Below, piece after piece: positions 22,729 to 34,292 of a stretch of 64,000 nucleotides of DNA. Position 1 is the first letter of the stretch. Each line of letters begins with the position of its first letter. Below the pieces are notes generated by a model. That model did no database searches. It was not told where the DNA came from and worked only from the letters and a program-made list of their open reading frames with translations. Origin of the DNA: Amaurobius ferox (lineage: Eukaryota > Arthropoda > Arachnida > Araneae > Amaurobiidae). The stretch lies in assembly GCA_951213105.1 (NCBI GenBank), contig OX578136.1, forward strand, positions 153,181,178 to 153,245,177. The letters run 5' to 3'. The position numbers were made by a program, and so were the translations under genes.

Positions 22729-22933
22729 CATTGAACATTTGAAGAACTTGATTCCGAAAGGGCCTAAACCAATTTCACTCATTTGTCTTGTATGATATAG
22801 TGCAATATTGCCACCTACTGTTACCTATCTAAAGTCACTTACTAGGAGCTGTAACGCAGCTACCGCAACATGATACCCAAGCGAAAGTGATTTAGGCCCA
22901 TTTGGAATTAAACTCTTCATTTAATGAATTGCA
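22729..22933. mobile_element. MITE-like inverted-repeat element (~205 bp)
   Basis: Left arm GAAGAACTTGATTCCGAAAG-GGCCTAAACC-AATTTCACTC (22741-22780) matches the reverse complement of 22880-22920 (GAAGAGTTTAATTCC...GGGCCTAAATCACTTTCGCTTG). The centre is ~95 bp without an ORF and holds a CTCF-like motif. Class is unassigned. Confidence 0.6.
22806..22821 (-). promoter_or_regulatory. CTCF-like motif inside the MITE
   Basis: Minus strand ACAGTAGGTGGCAATA matches CCASYAGRKGGCRSYR at about 14 of 16 positions. Match only. Confidence 0.25.
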
Positions 22934-22954
22934 CTTCCAATTTTATTGTGTACT

Positions 22955-23130
22955 TGTAGTATACTTGTTCTTCATATGGAATATACATTATAAAGAAACT
23001 TAAAATTCACAATCACGTGCAAATTCCTAAAGTAATCTAAATAGCATTGTTATTCATTCCATTAAAATCTTTTAATTGATGGTCCTAAAAAGAAGTTTAA
23101 GAATATCTGTTTCCAAATTTGTCTAAGGGT
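22955..23130 (+). mobile_element. Family C 5' fragment
   Basis: TTGTAGTATACTTGTTCTTC...AATATACATTATAAAGAAACTT and AAGAATATCTGTT align with the start of the family C copy at 24584. Confidence 0.55.
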
Positions 23131-24583
23131 GTCGTATAAAAATTTAAAAAGTGTAACTTCTTAAAAATTAATGGGAGGACTATTTCATTAACACGGCCAT
23201 ATTTCCTATCTTACTTTCAATGTTTTTGCAATTTACATTGCCCACTTATCTCCAACAGGTAAAGAATCTTATCTCACACCACTTATCTCAAACAGGTAAA
23301 GTGCGTTTCAATTTTTTTGGGACACTATAGTATTCAGAGAAACTACATTTTTTCCTCTTTCAAAATATAATGATAAGTTTTTAACAGCAGTAAAACAAAC
23401 TTTTACAGATAAAAAATTTGAATACTTAACTTAATTTTCACAATAATGCCCCACTCTGTTACATGCAAAAATACTTTAGATAATAGCTTTTAATACATTG
23501 GTAATTTTGCTTATATTCAGGGACATATTTAAGGGAGTTTCTTTCAGGATTTTTTGGCCGGGGGGGAGGGGGGCGTCGAATGAACATTAAGAGAAAGGCT
23601 AGTTTTCTATTTGCCTTATATAAATGAATCTAAATGTTGTCACATAAATAGATACTAGGTTAATATAAAATGCCCCTCTCAGATGTATGCCTGAAAAAAG
23701 CACTGGGCCTAAACTCACGGGCCAGGCCAGAGCCCATAAAGGATTTACCTCTAACTTAGATCTAGATCCCTTGGGATTGATATGAGCTTAATTTAGAACT
23801 GAATCCCTCCAAAAATTGAATTTCAAAATATGCCACTGCTTATATTGCTGTAGAAGCTTTAAAACAATGTAGTAATAATTATTTTTTTATAAATCTGTAT
23901 TATTCTGTAGATTCCCAAATTTTGAATTGGTGGGAAAACAATAGTACATATTATGTCATTAATTATAGATCTCACTGGAAATCAGTAGGCTTATTGTTGT
24001 TACTGATTACATAACTAATAAACATAAATAATATTTTAGACCAAAAACATGCAATATCTGAAAATATCGTTTTGGAAGTTATGTTGCATTCACTTTTAAA
24101 CTAAAAAATACACATAAAATGATTTTTTTAATAAAGTGTAACATAATTATATTTTTATAGTAGTTTTTTGATCTAAAATGAATGTTCGAAATATTGAAAA
24201 TGTTTCTGCAGTTTGATGCCGATGGTTCTCCGATAATCACTTAGGAACTGACATTTATTACTTCAAAAAATCACACAAATTTTTATTCCATTTACTTTTT
24301 GTTTCAGAGATATAGGCTTAATTGTAAAAAAATATACAAGTTTCATTGCATCTCGAGAACAGCTCTTGATAATTTCTAAATAATGAAAAATTGTGTCCAT
24401 TGATTTCTGGTTAAAACTATATATGTTCGAAATATTCGTTCATTTAATAATAGTGAGTTTAGTTTATTTTTTACAATTAAGGTGAAATCTTGAGAACATG
24501 TTAACGTCTTAAAAATGAGATGGCATTCACATGTAAACAAAAATTACATATTAAATACCTATTTTGTAACATCTTTATATGTT
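23131..24583. other. AT-rich region, no gene seen
   Basis: Contains a G-rich tract (about 23559-23575) and a GC-richer patch near 23700-23745 (GGGCCAGGCCAGAGCCC). No gene recognised. Confidence 0.5.
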
Positions 24584-25994
24584 ACTAGCAGTATACCCGT
24601 TCTTCGTACAGAGTATATAATATAAAGAAACTTATAATTCGCAATCATGTGCAAATTCTGTTAAAATATTCAATTTATTGCTCCTAAAGTATAGTTTAAG
24701 AATATCTGTTCTCACTATGGAAAATTATCTTCACTGGTAGATCTGAAGAATAAAACATCCTGGCTCCTTTTGTAAGCAAATTTACAAAAAAGGGAATTGA
24801 ATCAATATATGCAACCCGTACTACTTATATTGTCACAGATTAGAAAATATGCCAGTGTGTTAGTAGAAGATTACCCGTATTACAATATGAGTCTCAAAAA
24901 TCTTTACCAAAATAAAAGAGATGGCGTAATAAATTGATAATATCAATAATCTCCGTACTCTTTATACCAGAAGGTCGTAATTGATTCCAATATATGCCAA
25001 TATATATCAAAACACATGCCAATATACCTGTACTACTTATATTCTCGTAGATTAGAAGATATACCCGTGTATTTGTAAAAGATTACTCGTACAACGTACA
25101 ATATATGAGTTTAAACAATTTTTGTCGTAATAAAACAATTGCATAATAACTTGAAAATATCAATAATCCCTGAATCAATAATCCCCCAAAATATCAATAA
25201 TAATAACGTTTAAACCAGAAGACCGTAATTGATATTATCCAGTCAAAAATGCTATAAGAAAAATCAAATCGTTCTTTTCTAAAATATATTTTTATATCCA
25301 TTTATTTATTATTCAAATCGGAAAAATAATAATTAAAATTAACAGACAGATTTAATTTAATTGCGTTTCTGAGCAACATGATATAAGATAGAATCTTCCT
25401 CATAAACTGCGAAACTAAATAACCATTTTGATTTCTTTATACTTTTCATTGTTCAGTAAAAGCTTGTGGAAAATAAACCATGGAGATAGATTTCCCATTT
25501 AAATCATGTTTCAAACAATTCATGTTTTCAGAAAGTGACTAATTAGAGCAAAAATCGCCTATTAAACTAAGAGATAAAGTTTTAATTCACTTTCAAACGA
25601 TTTTCAAGTTTTTCGTTTGGATAAACCACGGAACTAGAGAGTAGAACTCCTAGGAAAAAGTTTCGTTTTTCATTAATATCTCGATAACCCCTGGTCTTAG
25701 ATACTCAAAACTTGGGCTAAATTTATGGGGGGGGGGGGCTGTTTTAAGGCTATTCACAAAATTTCATCAAATTCGGTTCAGCTGTTCTCCCGTGATGATG
25801 AGACAAACGAAAATTTCGTTTTTTACTAATATCTCGAGAACCACTGATTGTAGAAACTCCAAACATGGACTAAATTTTAAGTGGAACTATTTCCAGGATA
25901 TCCACAAAACTGCAACAAATTTAGCCGTTCTCCCGTGATGACGGGACAGACAGACAGACCAACAGACAGATTTTCAATTTTATTTATATAGATT
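24584..25994 (+). mobile_element. Family C element (ACTAGC...TATATAGATT), near full length
   Basis: Starts ACTAGCAGTATACCCGTTCT and ends in AATTTTATTTATATAGATT. Near the 3' end are AAATTCGGTTCAGCTGTTCTCCCGTGATGATG (twice, 24-bp core; about 25765 and 25915) and a GACAGACAGACC stretch. An internal ~200-bp segment is duplicated (24815-25010, 25020-25240). ATGTT occurs on both sides (24579-24583, 25995-25999) as a possible target duplication. The start/end pattern is common in arthropod genomes; I cannot name the family. Confidence 0.6.
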
Positions 25995-26539
25995 ATGTTT
26001 CTATATTGCTTATTCGATTTTCTAAAATAAATGTTCGAAAAATAGAGGGACTTCTCCGTGGTCTGTTCACTTCCAAAATTAACAGGTCTCTGATGTTCAT
26101 TGATTGAAATAATAGCACTAAATGTTATTTGATTTGCTCAATTTGTTAGAGATATATAGTGCTGCTTGTAAAAAAAAAAAAAATAAGTTTTTTTTTCTAA
26201 ACAAGACTTGTTTGATGATGTCGACTCTAGTAAGAGAATAAATATGCACAGCTATATTTAGAAATGGTTGCTTTGAATGAAAATTTCCTAATTAATCCAA
26301 AGCAATTAATTCTGATATGCTAGGATAAATCATTTGCAAAGTTTCCTTTCTAATGAAGTTTTCTTAACCTCTTACCTTTACAACTCCTGAGAAAGTGAAT
26401 TTAATGTTCATATATGTAAACCTTTCTTTCTTCCATAATGAAATCAATTGTCTTAAATTAATTTGAAACAGAACTCGAAATAGAAAATTTTATGAACCGG
26501 AACTCGTATTGTATTTCAAACAAAAAAACCCCCTCAAAA

Positions 26540-27618
26540 ATGGAAAGTCCGTAGCACTTGACTTTCCCTCTATAATGAAATGAATTTACTTCTTTCGCAG
26601 TGAAAATATAATGTATAAGATCTATGTCACAATGTTTATAGCTGAATTGTACATTAGGCACTTTTCCTGATGGCAACATCTAAAACTATTTCGAGGCACC
26701 GAATTTACTTATATTTCATGGAACTCTAAATTGGCAATTATCAATATTGATAGCATCCACAATAGTCCACATATTAAAATATTTTAATAATTAATTTATC
26801 AAGTTGGCAACATTTTTGTAATTTTAATGATATTTTCATCAATCTGAGGGTAAAATAGAGCCAAGTTGGCGATATTTTATTAAATGAGTAGCCAACTTTG
26901 CCAAAAGTATCACCAAGCATTACAGATAACCAGAGAGAAGAACATTTCTTGTATATATAAATGACTGCTAGCAAATTATTTGGTGTCAAAATACAAAACA
27001 ATTACACGAAGTACCTTCTTTCGAGAATAGAATGAACTAGATCCACGAGAATGATGTTAACAAGTTTGACACAATATATATATGAAAAGTGAACATATTT
27101 CACAACAGTTAATACTTTTTTTAATTTTATGTGATTTTTTGATAAATTTATTGTAAAAAGTATAACATCTCAAGAATAATTCATGCTAACATCTCAAGAA
27201 TGATTCATTCTTAAATTTGTGTCACTAGTTTTTTAATGAAAAATTACTTACGAAATGGTTATTTGTGTAACATTATTGAAAGTTCTGATTTTTTAAAAAT
27301 TTCATTCGAAAATTTGGCTGTCTTCCAAACATTTGATTGCATTTAAAATCAATATGCTTCTAGTGTTCACCCATTGTAATTTTTATACAAAAATGTAATT
27401 TTTGGTATTAAAAAATGTAAACTTTATACCAAATTTTGTCCAACATGCTCCATTTGTTTGTGAGATATCTCCACCCACACACACACACACAAATCACTTT
27501 AAAAACAATTGATTCGATTTCACGAATGCTTAACACATGTTCTTCCATCAAAAACTCTAATTTTTGACCCCGTCACAACACTTTCCTTATATATTATACT
27601 ATGCACATAGGGAAAGTA
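26540..27618 (+). mobile_element. Family B copy B1, strongly diverged
   Basis: Head remnant CACTTGACTTTCCCTCTATAATG and tail GACCCCGTCACAACACTTTCC...GGGAAAGTAAA delimit about 1.08 kb. Core landmarks of family B (ATATGAAAAGTGAACATATTTC, CGAAATGGTTATTTGTGTAAC, a CACACA microsatellite) are recognisable. Confidence 0.6.
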
Positions 27619-27775
27619 AATAAAAAACAAATTGACAACAAATGGATAAAAATTGCATTTATTTTCAAACAATATAAAAGGCATACAGAGCAAACAAAAA
27701 AGTTTACTGTAGTATTGCATTATATCACATACACAGAAAAAACACAGAAAAATGTTACAACATAATAACAAAAAA

Positions 27776-28703
27776 TCTGATGTGGGCAGCACATGACTTT
27801 CCTTATTTAATGCAATGAATTTACTACTTTTACAGTTAAAAGAAATGTTATTCTTATAGTAGATACTTATATTCTTTCCAAGATATTGAATTTTCGTCAA
27901 TGAGTCGTCATTTTCATTGATTTAGAGTCATTTTTATCCATTTGGCGAGATTTTCGTTAACTTGGTAACATTTTAAAATGTCGCCAAGTTAGCGACATTC
28001 CGCTAAATTCGTCGCCAAACTCTCGCCAAACGTTATGGATGGAGAAATAAGTTATTCTTATAGCGGATAAATGACTATTGGCGTTCAAATACAAAAGTAT
28101 TACTCAAAGTATCTTTTCTCGTGAATGGAACGAGTTAGATCCACGAGAATGATATCCCCCAATTTATCGTATGATATTACATATGAAAAGTGAACATGTT
28201 TCTTAACAGTTGATATTTTCTTTTTAATTTATGGAAATTTTTGATAAATCTATTTGAAAAATATGCAACATCTCAAGAACGGTTCATGCTAGCTTTCTAA
28301 AGTTTATGTCAATCGTTTCCTAAAGAAAAATTACATAAGAAATGTCTATTTGCGTAACTTTATTAAAGGTTTTGATTTTTTGATGATTTTTTTAAAAATT
28401 TCACTCGAAAATTTAGGGGGGGGGGGTCTGAACATTCGATTGCGTTTTAAAACAATAGGCTTCCAGTATTCACGGATTGTGATTTTTTGTATCGAACTTC
28501 AAATCGCTCCATTCGTTCGTGAGATATCGTCTCCACAGACTCACTGACACACACACACACACACAGAGACATCACTTCAAAAATGTTCGATTCGTGATCA
28601 GGGATGCTTGAAACGTGCTCTCCCGTCGAAAACTCGAATTCGAATTTTCGACCCCTTCACAAAATACTTTCCTTATACATTATGTATATAAGGAAAGTAA
28701 AAA
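27776..28703 (+). mobile_element. Family B copy B2, complete
   Basis: Head TCTGATGTGGGCAGCACATG-ACTTTCCTTATTTAATGCAATG, nested TTGGCGA palindrome (27942-28029), TAGATCCACGAGAATGAT, a CA microsatellite, GATCAGGGATGCTTGAAACG, CCGTCGAAAACTCGAA and hairpin ACTTTCCTTATACATTATG...TATAAGGAAAGTAAAA. Preceded by A and followed by T. Confidence 0.75.
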
Positions 28704-28725
28704 TTATAATATCAAATATAAAAAA

Positions 28726-29335
28726 TCTGATGTGGGCAGCACATGACTTTCCCTGCAGACTTATATCCACGTTCTCTTTATTTTAATGAAATTTATTTCA
28801 CTTTTATTCAATTTTCGTTCTCATTCGGTAACCGGGCTTATTTTCAAAGGTGGCGTAGAGAAAGTACGAAAAACTAAAATATCTCGAGAACGGCTAGTCC
28901 TAGTGTAATAGGGTTGATCTTATTCTTTTCGTTGTTAAACATTACGTATTAAACGGGCATTTAATGGATATATCTGAGTATACCTAGTTCTTTAGTTCAG
29001 ATTTTGAAGATTTTTGCGGGCCGTTTTGCAAAAAAAAGGCAGGTTATTTTTTTCCGAATCGTACCAAAATCTAATCAGCACCAGAGTGACCTATACGTGA
29101 CTCATCTACCGAATTTTGTGAAATTCGGTCCATTAGTTTTTCAGCTAGAGTGGATACAAGCTTTTGCGGGCCATTTCGCAAAAAAAGGCGGGTTCTTTTA
29201 TTCCGAATCGTACCCAAAACTAATCAGTACCAGCCCCGTCCACAAGTGACTTACCTACCAAATTTTGTGAAATTCGGTCCATTAGTTTTTTAGCTACAGT
29301 GGATACAAAATCTGCACAGACAGACAGACAGACAC

Positions 29336-29386
<51 letters not shown>

Positions 29387-29540
29387 CACAGACACACGCA
29401 CAGACGTCACGCTAAAAATGGTTTTTTCGTATTCTAGAGGTCTCGAAACGTGTAGATCCGTCGAAAACTCGAGTTGTGATTTTCGGCATGATTCCAATAC
29501 TTTCTCTATACATTACCATGTATTGCAGGGAAAGTAAAAA
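28726..29540 (+). mobile_element. Family A copy A9, complete
   Basis: Two-module form with a long CAGA microsatellite (29317-29400). It lies 22 bp after B2 and is nearly identical to A5 12.8 kb away. Flanks are AAAAA on the left and T on the right. Confidence 0.8.
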
Positions 29541-29738
29541 TACTCACAAGAAAAGTGCACAAGGCGGTTTTCATGCATTTTTAATGAACTACCGGCTATC
29601 TTAGACATATGATTGTATGTAATGCATTGCAAGTTATATTAAAGTATGATTCTGTGAGAAGCACAATAGGCTCATGTAGGTATTAGATACATTCTTGTGA
29701 AGAGTAAAGAAAGATCAAGCTGTGAAAAGAGAAGTTGC

Positions 29739-29744
29739 TTTATT
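29739..29744 (-). terminator. Polyadenylation signal AATAAA
   Basis: AATAAA on the minus strand, about 77 bases past the stop codon of the candidate terminal exon, followed by a T/CT-rich stretch. Confidence 0.5.
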
Positions 29745-29820
29745 GCACAAAGCCAAATGACTGTTTAACGTGGCAAGCAGTCCAAGTTTACAAATCATAT
29801 AACATAACTACAATGGAATT

Positions 29821-29924
29821 TCAATACATTTCATGAACTGGAGCACCATTTTGGTTTGTTCTGGTATATTTCAGCCCCTGATTTGGAAGCATGCCGTACC
29901 TCGCCTGTATATTATTCACTCCTT
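29821..29924 (-). CDS. Candidate terminal coding exon of a host gene
   Basis: On the minus strand a plausible acceptor (GTCACTTCACAG) ends at 29925, and the following 104 bases read two phase bases plus 33 codons and TGA. The peptide includes ARYGMLPNQGLKYTR and ends in GAPVHEMY. Amino-acid composition is balanced, unlike the A/T-driven K/N/I/Y/F bias of chance ORFs here, and an AATAAA lies 77 bases downstream. The alternative phases after the acceptor hit stops at once. I do not recognise the protein and no upstream exon could be identified; introns may run beyond the window. It could still be a chance opening. Confidence 0.4.
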
Positions 29925-29944
29925 CTGTGAAGTGACAAATTTGC

Positions 29945-30656
29945 AAACTCATGCTATAAAGTATCATTTCATTCCGAAAATATGAATTTTAATTATAATT
30001 GGATACAATCAAAGCATTATTTTAACATTGCATGCCGTACTTAATATTATCAAACTGTGCTTAATATTATCAAGTTTGTACATATTATCAAATTTACTAA
30101 ACTCATCCTTGAAACTAGTTTTTTTAACGCAAATAATTTAATTTCTTATTACAAAGGTGGGATAATGGATAAAAAGTGAATAGCGCCAGAAATGCAGCAG
30201 ATTTCTCTAATAATTAATTACTTTAATTAATTTTAAATTTCAACAGATTCATAGTTACTAGTAGAAGCGTGAAGTTTGAACCTGAGAGACTGCTACCAGT
30301 CCTTGACTAAATAATAAGACAATTTCATGAATATTGAAGGTCATTGAATATTTATATAACAAAAAATAAAATTTCCGATAATTTTGATTTTAGTGTTCCT
30401 CTTAGTGACATTATACACTTAGAGAAGTGTAATATGGCACTACAAGGAGCACTAAATACAGGTCCATAAGCATTGTGATGCTCGTGAGCAACATGCTCAG
30501 GACCTCTGTTCTATGGGAACTAAAAAATTAAGTCCAACCACGTTACCAACTTCAAATTTTAATAACAATTAATTTGAGTTACATAAAAATATTTAATGAA
30601 ACACGAACAAAATGTTAAAACTTCTGGATCTTCAATAGTAAGAAGTTATTAGAAAT
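29945..30656. other. AT-rich region, no gene seen
   Basis: No feature supported. Confidence 0.5.
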
Positions 30657-30887
30657 GCCGACGCGGTGGTCGTACGGTCAAGGTAAGCGTTTTCCAGCTA
30701 TCGTTCGGCTGTTGGGTTGTGGGTTCGAGTCCCACCTTCAGGCATGGATGTTGTGTCGTTGGGCGCAGTGTGTTCCGCTCCCACTGGTGCGCCGGGGCAA
30801 CGTCATGGGATGGCTAAATGGTTCACGATTCTGGCCGGCGTATAAGCGAATGATGAAGTATCAAGTGCCTAGCCATTGGAAAAAAAA
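30657..30887 (+). mobile_element. tRNA-derived SINE
   Basis: A 90-bp tRNA-like head starts GCCGACGCGG, has an A-box-like TGGTCGTACGG (30667-30677, one mismatch) and a perfect Pol III B box GGTTCGAGTCC (30722-30732) followed by CACC. A ~140-bp GC-richer tRNA-unrelated part follows and the element ends in A8 then TATATA. GC content is far above the flanks. AAAT flanks both sides, too short to prove a target duplication. The tRNA part lacks a clean cloverleaf acceptor, so it is a SINE and not a tRNA gene. The 79-codon ORF across it is incidental. Confidence 0.75.
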
Positions 30888-30895
30888 TATATAAA

Positions 30896-31480
30896 TGCAA
30901 TTTATTAAATCAGCTTTAACTTTCTTGAAATTTAGAAGCATATAAATTCCATCTAGCCTTGTAATTTAATCAACTTTAGCCATCATAGGAGTTCAAAAAT
31001 TATTTTTAATTGTTTGAGAAGCAACTCGTTTTCCACATTTGGCATTATTTCGCTCTATAAAATAGGTATGTCAAAAGGGCTTTTAACACTAAATTTAATG
31101 TAGTTTCTGTAAATATGCAATTTTTCATGCATATCTGAAGATACTCAGTTTTTATGTACAACTACTTAATTACCATACTGGATATAAATATAAAGAGTAT
31201 CATTTATTCTACATTAGCATGTCTTTAACGGTTGTAACTAACAGAACACGGAAAAGTTTACCAACATTTTATAAAAAGCATAACTCTTTAGCGATCATTT
31301 AATTTTCTATTACTCTCAGTGGTAGATTGTAGGAGTGGGGCTGCAGCCATGAACACCAAATTGTGTAAATTAAAAAATATACCATAATTTTACATTACAT
31401 TCTAATTTATACATTTGTACGACTGCACTTATTGCTATCGAGCTTAACATATAGTTGCTCATATAGTTAGTGCTTTTGAT
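30896..31480. other. AT-rich region, no gene seen
   Basis: No feature supported. Confidence 0.5.
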
Positions 31481-31481
31481 A

Positions 31482-33111
31482 TCTATATATACTAATTGCC
31501 AAGTGTCCGTCTGTCTGTCTGTCTGTCTGTTTGTCACGCTTTTTTTAGGCACTTCCCGAATAGATAGCGACTTGCAATTTGGTACACAGCTCGATCGTTC
31601 GATAAAACCCCCTGGAAAAATCGAATTTTTCGGAAACGTTCTCTAGAGGGGGTGCTCCACACCAAAACGTTCGAAAAGTGAAATGATAGGAAAGCACGCT
31701 TTGCCATAAGATAGAGACTTCAAATTTGGTGTATGGGTAAATCGCTCGAAAGGAAGAAAGTGTGCAATTTTAGATTTCCAATATTTTCTTCTTAAGGAGG
31801 GTGCCGCATACCAAAATGTTCGATTTACCGAATAAATGAGAAACCGTTCCTTTAAAATTTGATAGAGGCTTGAAATTTGGTATATGGAATAATTATTATC
31901 TGATAAAAACACCCAAGACGATTATAGTTTTTCAAAAACGTTCGTTTACGGGGGTGCTCCAGAGGGAAACGTTTGAAAGGTGAATTGATAAGAAAACATA
32001 CTTCGGGATGAGATAGAGATTTGAAATTTGATGTACGGGTAGATACTTTGGAAGGAAGAAAGTGTACAATTTCAGTTTCCCAATATTTTCTACTTTAGGG
32101 GGTGTCGCACACAAAAATGTTCGATTTTTGGAATGAAGTAGAAACACTCCTTTTAGAACGTGATAGAGGCTTGATATTTGGTATATAGGCGAATCATTTA
32201 ATAGAAAACCCAAGAAGAATGGAGTTTTTCAAAAATGTATATTTAAGGGGGGTGGGTACTCCAAAGAAAAACATTCCGAAGGTGAAATGATAGAAAAAGC
32301 ATGCTTTGCGATGAGATAGAGACTTCAAATTTGGTATACGTGTAGAGAGTTAGAAAGGAAGAAAGTGTGCATTTTCCAACATTTGCTATTGTACGGGGTG
32401 CCGCACACTAAAATGTTCGATTTGACGAACAAATGAAAAACGCCTCCTTCACAATGCGATAGAGGCTTGAAATTTAGTATATGGGGTAATCATTTGATTA
32501 AAAAAACCTACGATTATTACGGTTTTTCCAAAATAATCATTTAAGGAGGTGTAACACAGAAAAACGTTCGAAATATGAAGTGATAGAAAAACATGCTTCA
32601 CGATAAGATAAAGACATCAGATTTGGTGTATTGGTAGATAGTTTGAAAGGAAGAAGGAGTGCAATTTCAGATTTCCAATATTTACAACTTTAGGGTGTGC
32701 CGCACACCAATATGTACGATTTTCGGAATAAATGAGACACGCTTCCTTTTAAATGTGAAAGGGCTTGATATTTGGTATATGGGACAATCATCTGATTAAA
32801 AAACCCAAGACGACCATAGTTTTTCAAAAATGTTCATTTATGGGTGTGCTTCACAGGAAAACATTCGAAAGGGCAGATGATAAAATAGTATGTTTCAAGG
32901 TGAGATAGAGCTTTAATTTGGTGTACTGGTAGATAGTTCGAAAGGAAAAACTGAGCAATTTAAGTTTTCCACTATTTTCTTCTTTAGGGGGTTCTGCATA
33001 TTAAAATATTCGATTTGCTGAATAAATGTGAAACGCGAATTATTAAAAAATTACAATATTCAAGGGTTGCTTATTGCGAGAACGTTGATTTTCAACGGGT
33101 ATTCGGCTAGT
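31482..33111 (-). mobile_element. Family-C-like element with dimeric tandem body
   Basis: On the minus strand it starts ACTAGCCGAATACCCGTTGA at 33111 and ends with GACAGACAGACAGACGGACA then TATATATAGAT near 31482, the same termini as family C. The body is about five ~300-bp units, each a dimer of two ~150-bp halves. Confidence 0.6.
31600..33060 (+). repeat. ~300-bp higher-order tandem repeat, about five units
   Basis: GTTTTTCAAAAA(C/T)GT(T)C...GGGGGTGCTCCA phrases recur near 31631, 31935, 32232, 32531 and 32826 (295-304 bp apart). Within each unit, GAGATAGAGACTTCAAATTTGGTGTA and GATAGAGGCTTGAAATTTGGTATA alternate, so each unit is a dimer. Open frames within it are shared-phase readings and not genes. 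Confidence 0.8.
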
Positions 33112-33708
33112 GTATATCAAATACACCTTTTATAAATACAAGATTTCTTTTAGATCTCCAATTAACACTCTGGTGATAATTTGTGGTTTTAAAATGGCTT
33201 GAAAAGGCAAGTTTTTGATTTAGTTGTGTTTGTGTTACTAGTAAAAATTGGGCTGTAATTATACTAGTTTACTTAATTTTTATTAATTGCAATTTAAGAA
33301 ATACACTAATTCCGAAAGTGAAATGACAACAATTATGTATGTAAATTGTTTCTGAATAAATAACTAGTATACTTTAAATCCCTTTAGGTCTTGGTTATTT
33401 TCTATAGAAATATAAATGTATTTTTACACATTTCAGGTTAGCAAAATAATAGTTTATGAAGCAAAATCATGCATTTCTTTCTCATTAATTTTTAGCATGT
33501 TCTTTGTAATCATGTTAAATGTAAATATATCTAAATACAATAGTATTTTAAGGATATCAGATTAAAATATATGTATATTTATATAAAGTGCCCACAGAAA
33601 TAATAAATAATTGTGGAAAAAATCAAAATTCAACGCAGTCTGTTTCACGAACTTTTCATTTCGAATATTAAGTAGTATGATTTTTGGAAATTGAACTTTT
33701 GTAAAATG
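33112..33708. other. AT-rich region, no gene seen
   Basis: No feature supported. Confidence 0.5.
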
Positions 33709-33750
33709 AGTAAATGAGTCATTTACTATTTTTAATGAGTCATTAAAAAT
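33709..33750. promoter_or_regulatory. Two adjacent palindromes centred on TGAGTCA
   Basis: 33709-33727 is the perfect palindrome AGTAAATGAGTCATTTACT. 33728-33750 has perfect 11-base arms ATTTTTAATGA and TCATTAAAAAT around a central G. Both centres are the AP-1/bZIP heptamer TGAGTCA, 21 bp apart. Function is inferred from sequence only. Confidence 0.4.
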
Positions 33751-34255
33751 TTATGCCATTTAAAATGACAAATTTTTAATTTCATTTTAATTCCCAGTTA
33801 AATGTTTTAGGTCTATATTATCAGGTTGCATTTGGTTGACTATATTCATATATCAATAGCGACCCCTTTTTAATAATAAACAGAAATCAGTTTGTTGCAA
33901 GGGTCCAATCAATATTTTAAGCCAGGGACCCCATGCAAGCTTGATCCACCTGTGATGACTGTGCGTTTGAATCCGAGACTATAACCAGGGATGTCATTAG
34001 TAGCAGAGAGCGACTGTAAAAACCAGCCAACAAAACTGTGATGTTTGATGAAAACAGACTGTGCACCTTGAAATCAATCCTATTATAGATACTCTTACTA
34101 CTGAAATAAAAAGTTCCACAAAATGCTACTTGACAAACTGAAATTTATTGAAAAAAATTAACTTCAGGGTGGCTCAACTCCAAAGTCCGTAGAATATCTT
34201 ATATATAGTGTTAATTTATCTTATATATAGGGGTTATCTTATATATATGGTTAGG

Positions 34256-34292
34256 TTGAGCCAAGGTTAATATTCTATTAACCTTGGCTTAA
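34256..34292 (+). other. Short perfect hairpin, 18-nt arms, 3-nt loop
   Basis: GTTGAGCCAAGGTTAATA, TTC, then TATTAACCTTGGCTTAAC; 17 Watson-Crick pairs and one G-T. Three TATCTTATATATA repeats precede it (about 34197-34250). Too short for a typical pre-miRNA. Confidence 0.6.

Noticed and set aside
30657..30745. Functional tRNA gene
   Set aside because: A and B boxes are present but the acceptor stem does not close and an unrelated tail follows; it is a SINE head.
34256..34292. Pre-miRNA
   Set aside because: Stem of 18 bp with a 3-nt loop is too short for a normal precursor.
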